Positions 45,419 through 56,194 of a stretch of 64,000 nucleotides of DNA are shown piece after piece (position 1 is the first letter of the stretch; every line of letters begins with the position of its first letter). The notes beneath the pieces were generated by a model. It was not told where the DNA came from and searched no databases. It saw only the letters and a program-made list of their open reading frames with translations. This stretch comes from Aurifilum marmelostoma (Eukaryota > Ascomycota > Sordariomycetes > Diaporthales > Cryphonectriaceae). The stretch spans positions 1,054,001-1,118,000 of the forward strand of contig JAMXSV010000024.1 in assembly GCA_027559495.1 (NCBI GenBank). The letters run 5' to 3'. A program made the translations under genes and the position numbers.

Positions 45419-48400
45419 ATGTACGAGGAACCCGACTTGAATCTAGGGACAGCGAGCCTGCTGAGGACTCTGGAGAGGACCAGGGCACCCCTCGAGGAGC
45501 TAGCAGCGGGCGGCTCGCAGCCTGATCCTGAGGTCAGTAACCTCCTCGAGCTGATCAAGGACCTTCACGCCGTCACCGACTCGCTCGACGAGCTGGCGAC
45601 TAGAGAGCGCCGCAATCCATCCGCGCCCATCAGGTCTCTCTCGTCGGGCGATCGTCTGCATCTCAGAGCTGTGTCTCACAGCACCTCGGTGATCGTGCAG
45701 GAGAGTGTCGAAGACCTAGAGCGTCTCAAGTCCTGCTGTGAAAATCTCCTGCAGGCTAGAGATGATGCGGGTTACATGACGGAGACCACACGCCTGGAGA
45801 ACCAAACTTGGTATGGGGCTATATATCCAGCATTGCAGCTTCAGACTGAGGTTTTCCGGATACTATATAATGCGATCGAACTGCTTCAAAAGAAGGACAA
45901 TCTCGAAGGGGAGGGCAATCTGTCTGCCGATGCGCGAGCTCTTGCGTCTACGCTTCATTACAGAATACGGTCGATTCAGTCGAGGATTGGTGAAAATGTC
46001 GAGGTAAGCAATTCAGCATTTGACTGATCAGAATCTATCTTGCCTCGACGTCTCAAGATATGACTACTCACCCAGTTCTCGTAATCAGGTGCGCAACGCA
46101 GTCTCGGCTGCGACCCAGGTGACCCTCCTCGTCCCGACCAACAAGATCAACCAGCATCTTCTCCTGCCAAGATCCATCAGGGGATGCTACACCGCACGAG
46201 AGAAGCAAATGTCTATTCTTACGGCCTCCCTCACAGACACATCCTTCTCCGGCCAGAAACGGTTCGTCATCTACGGCCTCGCCGGGTCCGGGAAGACAGA
46301 GCTGGCCGTCAAGTATGCCGAGGACAACTTTGAGCTCTACTGGGGCGTGTTCTTCGTCGATGCGAGCTCACGCAAGAATGCAGCTGCCAGCTTCGCCGAG
46401 ATCGCGAAGCGAGGAGGGTTCGAGCCCAACGAGAGCGCGGCCAAGAACTGGTTGACGACGGTCACAGCGCCGTGGCTGCTTCTCATTGATAATGCAGACG
46501 ATGACGAGGTCAAGCTGAGCGACCTCTTTCCGGTAGGCCCCAAGGGCACGATCCTGGTCACCTCGCGGAATCCTGCCCACAGGCCTGAAGGCACTGCTGG
46601 CGAGAGATACCTTGAGCTCCGCCCGATGGACGAGAATGAAGCCATCGAGCTGATCCTCAGAGCGGCAGAGGAGCCCAGCCCGTGGCCACAGAGGATCATG
46701 GATATGGCTAGTTCCATCTGCAAAGCATTAGGCTACCTGCCACTGGCGCTCGTTCAGGCTGGAAAGGCCATCCTGGGAGATCTCTGTTCTTGGTCCAACT
46801 TCATTCCTTACTACGAGCGGCAGCTGGCCAGCGTCCGTCGCGGAAGACACCAGAGAAAACCTTCGAGGCATCGAGTGCTCCAAACGGATGACGATGACAG
46901 GCTGAACGTCTTTGTGTCCTATGAAATCCTCTATGGAAACCTCGTCGCGTCTCAGGACCAGAGATTCCAGGACGCCGTCGAGTTACTACAGGTCTTCTCG
47001 TATCTCCACTTCAACAACATCCCACTGGAACTTTTTGTCAATGCTGCCGTCTATCCGCTGAGAGAGGCAAGAGAAAACCAGAGACTAGCAAGAGAAGAGG
47101 CGGAGCTGCTGAAGCATCTGGACGGCGTGAAGCAGCCAGGGTGGTCTATCTGGGCCCGCGAGCAGGCCTTCCGGTTTCTGACCGCCGTCGGCAGGCCGCA
47201 TATCTTGTCAGCGCTCAAGAACCAAGACGGCCTGAGCGAGGCTCACCTCGAAGAGGAGGTGCGCGACAGGCTGGGCTTGGCGCTCTCCGTGCTCATCTCT
47301 AGGTCGCTCATCATGAAGCAGACCAGAGAGGGCGGCCTGTACTGTATGCACCCGCTCGTCCACCAGTGGGTGAGAGAACGGCCCGAGACGGCGACGTGGC
47401 AGCAGGCGCTCTGGTGTGAAGTAGCCGCGACGACGCTGGCGCGAGGCATCCTTCTCCCGCCACATGGTGACACGGAGGTGGAGAGGGAGATGAGGCGGGG
47501 TCTGCTTCCTCACATCCATGAGGTCCTCAAGCACAGGCGGACGATCCTCGGCAGACTGAAGGGCAACAGACCCTGGCGGGCGCAGTGGGTTCTATGGCCT
47601 ATCCGCCGTGACGACTCGGGACTCGACAGACACGAAGCCCAAAACGCCTCGCGGTTCAGCCGCGTGTTGTCAGAGTGTGGCCATTTCAGCGAGGCCCTGG
47701 AGCTGCAGTCCAAGGTGCGCGATTTTGCCATCAGGATGTTTGGCAAGGCACACCGCATCTCCATCATGGCCACCCTCCTCCAGGTCGCCACGCTCTGGGA
47801 CCTGACCCGGGTGGACGACGCAACTCAACTGCAGCGCGGCGCTTACGAGATCTGTGTCGAGTCACTGGGCCAGAATCACCCGCTGACGCTGAAGGTCACC
47901 GATATTCTGGCCTGGTGCCTGTGCCGGAAGGGAAGGTTGACCGAGGCCAAGGAATTCCAGGCCATGGCTGTTGAGGGCATGAGGCGGGTCTACGGGGCGG
48001 ACCACGAAGTCACCCTCAAGGCCGTCAACAACCAGGGACGCCTGTATGCGCACCTCATGGAGTATGAAGAGGCCGCCGCGCTGAATCGGCTGGCATGGGA
48101 CGGGCTGAAAGAGAAACTTGGCGAGACGCACGTCGAGACGTTGGCCTGTCTTGAGGAGCTCGCCATCTCGCGCACGTGGCTTAGGGGTGATGACCTAGAC
48201 GAGTGCCACGAGATGATGCTTTTTATCGTCAAGAACCGCGAGAGGATCCTGGGCAGGGAACAGCCGTACACGCTGTACGCGAAGCACAACCTCTGTCTGG
48301 TGAAGCTGGCGCTGGGCCAGGCACACGAGGCCCTGGAGATCCTGGACGAGATCATCCCCATCGCGGAGAACAACCCCGTGCTCGGTCCCCAACATCTCAC

Positions 48401-48761
48401 CGTGGTGGCAGCAAAGATGCACTATGCCAGGGCCCTGACGGATGTTGGTCGTTTCTCAGAGGCAGAGGCACTCTTTGCCACCGTTATCGACAAGGCCCAG
48501 TACCGGAAGGCGACCGAGGAGGACGGCGAGCACCCGGACCAGATCGGGGCGCAGTGGTATCTGGCTGACTGTTTCAAACGACAGGGAAAATTGCAACAGG
48601 CGATGGATGGCTGCCGGGAGATCATGGTATCCCTTCAGAAGATCGGGGGAGAGGGCTTGGGGATGAAGCACAAGTTCGCTACCATGGTACGCGAGGAAAT
48701 GGTGCGACTTGAGAGGGACATTCGAGCTGTCCAACAAGAGTCGTCTGTGGGCGAGGGATGA
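45419..48761 (+). CDS. NLR-type STAND protein: helical N-domain, NB-ARC, TPR repeats
   Basis: Exons 45419..46003 and 46089..48761 (85-nt intron, GTAAGC...ATCAG, phase 0) give 1085 residues. Residues 1-195 are predicted helical (LLELIKDLHAVTDSLDELA; EDLERLKSCCENLLQARDD) and match no N-domain I recognise (not HET, HeLo, patatin or PNP). NB-ARC core: Walker A GLAGSGKTELAVKYA, Walker B LLLIDNADD, sensor GTILVTSRN, GLPL-like GYLPLALVQAG, and MHPLVHQWVRER near the winged helix. The C-terminal 370 residues are kinesin-light-chain-like TPRs (LGQNHPLTLKVTDILAWCL; YGADHEVTLKAVNNQGRLY) of about 42 residues, ending in a charged coil. Fungal NLRs work in self/non-self recognition; the ligand is unknown. 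It lies between two HET-domain genes. Confidence 0.92.
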
Positions 48762-49171
48762 GGAGGATGCTATCCGGGGGCTGGGGTGATCATTGGCAAA
48801 CGAAGACCTCTTCTCCTTTGCTACTGATGGCGAACTTAATGCTGAAGGTTGAGGGACACTGTCGCTTTATTGGGTGAGTATCTTTTATTGTCATCAAGAC
48901 TGGCCATCACCGTCTTATAATATGAGATCATCATTGCTTTTGAAGGAGGTCTGACGAAGAAACCCACACGATGCGCCTGCTTGTCATCGACTTCTCGCCC
49001 ATGATGGGGCTGGTATGCCACGGGCAAGTATGAAAATAAAAGGATTTGCGGAATGCAAGGGTAGTATTGATATTAATTGTTGATGATTCTCCGGACTCTC
49101 GATGCCTACGCTTTCAATGAACTCTGTGAGACTAGAGCATGATTATATTCATGATCATTTGCAGACTAACG

Positions 49172-49215
<44 letters not shown>

Positions 49216-49654
49216 ATACCCCCCACTCCCCCTTTTTTTCCCCCTTCTTTTTCGGTTTCCTTCTCTAAAGAAGGTACCTATAAATAAAGATCAGATTTCC
49301 AGCTTACAGAGTAGGAAAAGTAAATCCCATGTGAGATTACTGTCCGGTATCACTAAACTGTACTATTGTACACTCCCCTCGATATTTGGCCCCCATTCCC
49401 TCTATCTACAATCACGAGAATTTCCTTGGCCCCCAAGAACAAGCAACATGCCCTGTAAGTAAGTAGAACGTTCTTGGGATTCCTACCAATCACATTCTAG
49501 GGATTTTTCTCCAAGTACTACGTAGAGCGCGACTCCGCACACATAGCCTCCGCTTCTGTCTCCTGCTCTCGGACCTACTCTGACCAGTGCCTACATAGGT
49601 AGCATACTTAGCCAGCCCTGAAGCAAAGTGCTATGCCGACCTCTCGTACTTAGC
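48762..49654. other. Intergenic with GA repeat
   Basis: 893 bp between the NLR and second HET gene, both plus strand. It contains a (GA)n array at 49176..49210 followed by a pyrimidine-rich stretch. It holds the HET2 promoter. No gene seen. Confidence 0.5.
49176..49210 (+). repeat. (GA)17 microsatellite
   Basis: Uninterrupted GA array, about 450 bp upstream of the second HET gene start. Confidence 0.93.
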
Positions 49655-52197
49655 ATGGTCTGCAAGTACTGTGAGTATCTCCGCCCGTACACATGGACAC
49701 CGAGGACGGATCTGTTCCGGATGGATCCAGCAACATGGAAATACTCCAACGATTATGCCCACCACAAGTCGTTCGATGACTTACGAAAGTCGGCCGAGAC
49801 TTGTGCGCTCTGCCGACTTATCCACGGCCGATTCAATCTCACACGGGCGAGGAGGTTCGTCGGACAAGAGATGATCCTTTCCAAGGCTGCCGTCTTTGTG
49901 AACAAGAAGCGGGCATCACCTCATCATGGGACCTTGCTGGTGCCCAGCCTGTCGATCAGGTCCGTTGACGAGAGCGTCTGGCAAGAGTGGAGAGAGCGGT
50001 ACGTAGATAATGCTACAGCTCGGCCTGATCTGGAGATGACAGATGGTGAGCGGTCCGAACACCTGATGATGCTCGAGAAATCAGGCTGCTCTGATCACCA
50101 CAAGTGGCTCCAGTTGGTCGATTCCCAGTATGATGATGCACGTCACAGCCTATTCGACGATCCCGAAGACTACCTGGAGTCATTTCTCGTTATGGCAAGT
50201 CAAGGGGAGAGTGAGTAATATTACGAGATACCCATCCTGATGTTATTACCACATCTCAGTCACAGCAGGCTGAAACCACTGTAATTATAGCTTCCTACCT
50301 GGAGATGCCGGTCTGGCGTCCAAGCGAACCGCAGTCTATCGACAGCAGGCTTGGTCACATGCATTCCCTTCTTGAAGACTGCCTTTCCAACCATTCAGCG
50401 TGCTCTTCATTCCGAAGTCTAGTGTCTCAGGATGGCCTCGTCACAACAGAGCATCTTGTTTGCCTGCCCAGGCGTCTACTCGACGTTGGGCCGCTCCCCA
50501 CTCAGGATGGCCAACAGGTCAGACTTGTGCCCTCGACGTCCGAGACGGCCCAGTACGCAGCTCTCAGCTACTGCTGGGGTGGAGAGAGGGACCAAGGGGA
50601 GGAGGAGCGCACCAGACAGACCTTGTTCCTTGGCGCGAACCCCCTGCACCTGGCAAAGACGTACCAAGACGCCATTGCGGTGGCGCGGGCCTTGAAGATC
50701 CGGTACCTGTGGATAGACGCGCTCTGTATCATGCAGGGAGACAAGGACGAGGTGCAAGCAGAAGTCGCCAACATGGGGAACATATACAGCAGCGCCCTCC
50801 TCACAATAGCTGCTTCGGCATCTGCGCATGCTGGAGGAGGGCTACAGCTCACAGAAGCCCGACCACCAGCCGAAGTTATGTTTGACGATGCTCGGGTCCT
50901 CGTCAGACCAAGTCCCATGTACAGAAGAAACGTGGCCAGGGCAGTACTCTCGACCAGAGGCTGGACTCTTCAAGAAGACTTACTATCGCCGCGGGTCCTG
51001 CACTGCGCTGCGGACCAGATGTACTGGCGCTGTCTGAGAAGCACGATATCTGAAGATGGGTTCGCATCTAGCCTTTCGGATAACCTTGACGGGTACCGGA
51101 CCGATCTTTCCGCTCACTGGAGAAGCGAACGTGATCAGACTAAGCAAGGCGATCAGTTCCGGCTTCTCATCAACAAAAGATTCAACAGAGAACGTGCTGG
51201 ACCCTCATCTAGAGGCATATTCTTCGAAAGCTGGTACCTCACTGTCAATGAGGCTGCATCTCGTCACTTCACGAACCCAGGAGACAGGCTCATGGCCATT
51301 GCAGGCATAATAGGTGCATATGAGCATCTTTTCCTATCAGCTGGAGAAGACGGGTCTACCTCATTGGGAGAGGATGAGATTACCCCATCAGGAGAAGACG
51401 ATGACACCTTATCGGCCGACCGTGTTGAAGAGCCTCCCGCCGGCAGTGCAGCGTACAAATACTGGCAAGACGGGAAGAGGCAACAAGAACTAGTGGAGAG
51501 GTTGGAAGCAGAAGGCAACGGAAGGACCATAGCTGGGTTGTGGATCGGGGACCTGCCCTTTGGATTACTCTGGCACGTCCGGGAGCCAGCGGCGGACTCG
51601 GTCCCGTCATCGCCGCAAAGCCTGACCTCGCAGCCTTTGAGGAGACCATCCTGGTCTTGGGTGTCTGTACATGGCCCCATAGATTACGTTGAGGATGACT
51701 GCAGCCGCTTCGCCAGGCGTTCTTCTTGCTCGGACCTAAAGCTCCTGGACTTTTCGATGCGCTGGTCGGGTACACCGCTGAGTTCTGACATGACATACGT
51801 GTCGCTTACTCTCTTGGCCCCTTTGCAACCCATGACTGTGGTGCACCAGCAGCTTCGTCGTACAGTCACCATCACCACGAAGGAGGCTTGTGACGACGAT
51901 TCAAGCACAGAGCCGGCTTTCGTTGCGACCATCAGTGGCACCCACCTCTGGAGTGCTGAACACGGGACTGGGCGGGCAGAGCTGGATTGGATAATTTCGG
52001 CCGATGTCAGGAAGGTGTATGCAATGCATGTTCGTTGTACCAAGCTACCGTCCTCGGACGCCACGGACTCTTTTCTCCTGCTTCAGTTGGTTGATGAGGT
52101 GTTACAGAAATATCAGAGGATTGGTGTAGGTCAGTGCTACCGGGATGAGCTGGCGCTTTTCGACGGGGCCAAGAAAGTAGAGATTATCCTGGTATAA
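49655..52197 (+). CDS. HET-domain (heterokaryon incompatibility) protein 2
   Basis: Exons 49655..50210 and 50291..52197 (80-nt intron, GTGAGT...TATAG, splitting a Thr codon) give 820 residues. A Cys-containing leader (MVCKYCEYLRPY, then CALCRLIHGRF) of about 60 residues resembles the N-terminus common to many HET proteins. The HET domain covers about residues 275-420 with YAALSYCWGGERDQ, YLWIDALCIMQGDKDEVQAE and MGNIYSSALLTIAASAS. It is followed by RGWTLQEDLLSPRVLHCAADQ, which fixes the family. The C-terminal part contains a run of acidic repeats (SAGEDGSTSLGEDEITPSGE) and the FWSW-like RRPSWSWVSVHGPI block. It lies directly downstream of the NLR gene in the same orientation. Probable incompatibility cell-death effector; partner unknown. 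Confidence 0.93.
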
Positions 52198-52351
52198 GAG
52201 AGCAGATAGAGAACTGGAAAGACAGTTCCAAGGAAGGCTGATTAGAGAGGTTAAGAAAAGAAAAGAAAAACAATTATCAAAGCAAATACATAAAGGACAG
52301 AAGAAGAGAAGGGAGAAAAAAAACGTAGTTGAGGACTTAAACCTCAAGAAT

Positions 52352-52380
52352 TGGACACACTGGGAATCGAACCCAGGACC
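52352..52380 (-). pseudogene. Truncated tRNA-Ala copy (T-arm and 3' acceptor strand only)
   Basis: 29 nt identical to the last 29 nt of the intact tRNA-Ala gene 380 bp away (52732..52760), in the same orientation. Identity stops abruptly inside the variable-loop/T-arm boundary. No anticodon arm, D-arm or A-box follows, so it cannot make a tRNA. Confidence 0.85.
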
Positions 52381-52715
52381 CACACCCTCCCCCCCCCCCA
52401 TTACCTCCAAAAAAGTAATAGCATCACAGTCTCCACTAGGAGCCTAGCAGACTTGTACATACATGTACACATCAGGTACAAAGGCTAGGCACGCCTACTC
52501 AAGACTCAAAAACGGAAATGAGCATTTACCGTTCCAGATCGAGAAACAGGAAATAGAAATTCAATCCCTAAGCCTCAGCGCAAACTCCCTCGATGATGAT
52601 CATAACAAGTTCTTGAAGATAGAAATAAGAACTAGTGGCGAGTTTTGAAAAATGATCACAACTCTCACAGTGAGTAGCTTTGAACTGAGTGAGGCTTTGG
52701 GCGTGGGAAAATGGT

Positions 52716-52728
52716 AAAAAAGACAAAA
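52716..52728 (-). terminator. RNA polymerase III terminator of tRNA-Ala
   Basis: On the minus strand, TTTT four bases after the tRNA 3' end, followed by a TTTTTT run. Confidence 0.8.
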
Positions 52729-52731
52729 GTG

Positions 52732-52818
52732 TGGACACACTGGGAATCGAACCCAGGACCGCTCCCATCTTAGATACTAGGATGCTAAGGGAGAATTATA
52801 CCACTAAACCATGCGCCC
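52732..52818 (-). tRNA. tRNA-Ala (AGC) with 15-nt intron
   Basis: On the minus strand, 87 nt. The acceptor pairs GGGCGCA with TGTGTCC and includes G3:U70, the alanine identity pair. A-box TGGTTTAGTGG and B-box GGTTCGATTCC are intact. The anticodon stem CTCCC/GGGAG encloses TTAGCA and a 15-nt insert starting TCCTAG at the canonical position after base 37, so the spliced anticodon is AGC. A T4 run (plus-strand A run 52725..52728) and a T6 run (52716..52721) downstream provide a pol III terminator. Confidence 0.95.
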
Positions 52819-53078
52819 CGATTGTTGGAGACCTGACTCATTACAACATATATATAGCTAAAAATTGAGGCCAGGTCTCTCGGCCCACCATACCGGATCC
52901 GGTTTGCTGGCATCAACCCACAGGCCGGCTGCGCTCCACCCAGTAATGTGGTACCACTGCTGGGGACAGGGGTCCAGCCAAGCTCAGGGGGAAAGCTACC
53001 TGATGTCGTGGGCTGCCGCAGCACTGGCACTGGCACTGACCAGACAATCTGCAACACTCTCTCGGATATTCTTCAGTG

Positions 53079-53146
<68 letters not shown>

Positions 53147-53711
53147 ATAGCTGGTTCCCTCAAGTCCCAAAGTCCCGTCAGGCTCCCGCATTCGCTGAAC
53201 CTCGCTGCCTGTTGGTGACGTACGCCTTCTTGTCCAATTATCTTGACTTAATTGTGGCTACCTAGACGTGGGTGTGAGGATAATAATAAGGTTAGTTTAC
53301 CCGTCCAACCTCGTTACACACGCATGTTACCCACGATGTCTTTGAGCTCGACGCCAGCACAGACGCCCGCCCGCCACGCTGCTGCTCCTCGACTTGCCGC
53401 ATCTTCACACCGAGAGTGTCTCTGGCCTTGACTTTCTCATTATACAAAAGACAGAGTGTTGCATGACTAGAGTGTGATATGCAAAAAAGAGACCCAAGCA
53501 GTTGTTGCTAACAACACTTCGGGCGACAGTTTGAAGGGACGATCATCCCACTCACACTCCACGCCCGCGCATAGTCGACCATCCCGTACACGCCAACCTG
53601 TCAACGAGCTAGCCTCTTCTCCTCTTCGTCTCGGTCTACAGAAGCCACAGGCTACGACCTGCCCCTTCCCCTTTTTCCTCGCGCCCCCCCCCCCCCCGAG
53701 AGGCTGTCAAG
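52819..53711. other. Upstream region of CAP with TC repeat
   Basis: 893 bp between the tRNA gene and the CAP start. It contains a long TC array and a C13-class run just before the start codon (near 53685..53697). Promoter and 5' leader of CAP. No gene seen. Confidence 0.5.
53084..53142 (+). repeat. (TC)n microsatellite, about 29 units
   Basis: Uninterrupted TC array of about 59 bp upstream of the CAP gene. Confidence 0.95.
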
Positions 53712-55554
53712 ATGGCGCAGATGAATAATATGCACAACCTCACAACCTTGATCAAGCGGTACGCCAGACCATCACCAACATCAGACTCCTCCTCCTCCTC
53801 CTCCTCCTGCTCCTGTTCCTGTTCCGTTGTCCAATCTTCTCGAGATCCCCCGTCTCTCAAACACCACGAGGAAATATTCCTACATACATACATAGCTGCA
53901 CACAATGCCTCCTCTCGTCATCTCCTCGGCAGACACCAGCCAGCGGGCCGCTAACCTCCTGAGAAGACTCGAAGCTGCCACCTCGCGCCTAGAAGACATC
54001 GCCTCCTCCACCATCGAGATCCCCCAGGCCGTCCCCAATATCCAAGAGACCCTCGCCTCGCCCGTAGCCGACTCCTCCTCCCCCTCCAAGGGCCTTCCCA
54101 ATGCAACCGGCGCGACAGCAGCAGCAGCAGCAGCAGCAGCAGGCCCGGCGGCGGCGGCAGCAGACGAGCCACTGCCGGAGGCGATCGAGGATTTCCACAG
54201 CTTCCTCCAGGCGTCGGTTGCCAAGTATGCCAAGCTCAGCTACCAGCTGCGCGGGCCGATCGCCGAGCAGGCGGACCTGGTGGTCCGGGGGTTCGCCGAG
54301 GAGCTCAAGTTCCTGCTGATTACGACCAAGGCCAAGAAGCCCGACCCCGACATGGAGGCGTACCAGGCGCTGCTGCGGCCCATCAACGAGTGCCTCATGG
54401 CCGTCATCAACGTCCAGGAGACGAACAGGGGCCACGACGCTGTGAATCAGATCAACGCCGTCGCCGAGGGCGTCATGGCGCTGGCCTGGGTGACTGTCGA
54501 TGCCAGGCCGCACAAGCACGTCGAGGATGTCCTCGGGTCTGCCCAGTACTACGGGAACCGCGTCATCAAGGACAACAAGGACAAGGACCAGCAGCAGGTC
54601 GAGTGGATACAGAGCTTCTACCAGGTCTGCAAGGACCTTGTCGAGTACATCAAGCGATACTACCCCTCGGGTATACCCTGGAACCCCAAGGGCGAGTCGA
54701 TCGAGGACGTCGTCAAGAACATGTCCACCACCGCCTCCTCCTCGGCGGCAGCTCCTGCCCCCCCACCAGCACCAGCACCACCAGCAGGCGGCGCGCCTCC
54801 ACCTCCGCCTCCGCCGGGCCCCCCGCCCGTCCTCAAGATCAACGAGGAGAAGCCGGCGCCGGCCAAGGCTCCGGGCGGCCTGGACGCCGTCTTCTCGGAG
54901 CTGAACAAGGGTGAGGCGGTCACCAAGGGCCTGCGCAAGGTGGACAAGTCCGAGATGACACACAAGAACCCCTCGCTCCGGGCGAGCAGCACCGTGCCGG
55001 ACAGCGACGCCAGGGCCAAGAGCCCCGCGCCTGGCAAGAAGCCCAAGCCCGAGAGCATGCGGGTCAAGAAGCCGCCCGTCAAGGTCCTCGAGGGCAACAA
55101 GTGGACCATTGAGAACTATGAGAAGGAGGCCAACCCCATCGAGATCGAGGCCAGCCTCTCGCACTCGGTGCTCATCAGCAAGTGCAGCAACTCGACCATC
55201 ATCATCAAGGGCAAGGCAAACGCCGTGACCATCGAGAACACCAGCCGCCTGAGCCTGGTCGTCGACACCCTCATCTCCTCCGTCGACGTCGTCAAGTCCC
55301 AGAACTTTGCCCTCCAGGTCCTCGGCAGCATCCCCACCGTCATGATGGACTCGGTCGACGGCGCCCAGATCTACTTCAGCAAGGAGAGCACCTCCACCAA
55401 GATCATCCACTCCAAGTCCGCCGGCATCAACCTCAACGTCATCTCCGGTCCCGACGATGACTACATCGAGGTCCCCCTGCCCGGCCAGATCAGCTCCTAC
55501 TACGACCCGGCGAAGAAGGCCCTGGTGGACGAGATCGTGTCGCATGCTGGCTAG
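53712..55554 (+). CDS. cap1: Adenylyl cyclase-associated protein (CAP/Srv2)
   Basis: Exon 1 is 53712..53758 and exon 2 53967..55554. The 208-nt intron (GTACGC...GAAG) has a CTAAC branch point 12-16 nt before its end; 544 residues. The first exon (NMHNLTTLIKR) joins to LEAATSRLEDIASS, restoring the conserved cyclase-binding N-terminal helix. Then come an Ala-rich linker, the helical folded domain (EDFHSFLQASVAKYAKLS; NECLMAVINVQETNRG; GIPWNPKG), a polyproline segment (PPPPPPPGPPP) for SH3/profilin partners, a WH2-like region, and the C-terminal beta-helix CARP domain (IEASLSHSVLISKCSNSTII). CAP recycles cofilin-bound actin and couples Ras to adenylyl cyclase. An in-frame ATG inside the intron (53905) offers an alternative N-terminus. 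Confidence 0.95.
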
Positions 55555-56194
55555 AAAGGTAAGAAGGGGTTCGTTACGGTGCCGAGCCCGATCGGGAATG
55601 CTGGGCTGGGTCTCATCTTGTCCGAGAGAAGTCTTGATATATAAGAAACCTATAGAGAGAGAGGAGAAGCCTTGCGTTGTAGTTCTGGCACGGTGCAGTT
55701 CATTGGATGGTCGATCCTCATTGCCTATTCAGGATGTTTACCCTCTTCTAAGCGTCGCATTGTCTTTGGGGGTGGCATGATTATATAGCAGAATCGAAGA
55801 CTTGTCACATCTTGACCTCCTCCTCCTTATCTACCTGCGTTTTCTCTTCTGCTGAGCCGGGGAATCATCAAGCATAACAAAAATCATTTGAGACTTGTAG
55901 AACACTTATTTTCAATGCTTACTCTATATATTTTTCCTTCTACACCAAGCTATTCTACGGGACAGTATCCATGACCAGATGATGCAAAATGCACTTCAGA
56001 GATCCTCCAACTCCCCTTCTCCCCCCTTGAGATGGTCGCGTCGTGAGACACGTCCATTTGAATGGTGGAAGGAAAGCATCATTAGCCCGCGCTGTTGAGC
56101 ATAATGCCCACGATGTGGCGACGCATACCTCGGACCATCTAGACTCTTTTTTTTTTCATGTTCTAGCATCGCACTTGATTCTTTTCCGATCCTC
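55555..56194. other. Intergenic, convergent 3' flanks
   Basis: 640 bp between the CAP and carnitine acetyltransferase stop codons. AT-rich around 55910..55935. No gene seen. Confidence 0.5.

Larger units (their letters stand above)
52198..52731. other. Intergenic with tRNA 3' fragment
   Basis: 534 bp between the HET2 stop and the tRNA-Ala gene. A-rich at 52240..52325. It contains the partial tRNA copy at 52352..52380 and a C11 run near 52390. No ORF supported. Confidence 0.5.

Noticed and set aside
49628..49654. Upstream extension of the second HET protein
   Set aside because: The first codon of the extension is GTG. The ATG at 49655 begins the conserved MVCKYCEYL leader.
52382..52450. A second full tRNA-Ala with a long intron ending at 52352
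   Set aside because: No A-box, D-arm or anticodon stem is present upstream of the 29-nt fragment.
53989..55545. 518-codon open frame on the minus strand opposite CAP
   Set aside because: Shadow of the CAP gene: Asp/Gly/Leu/Val-rich translation from GC3-biased codons read antisense, with no family features.
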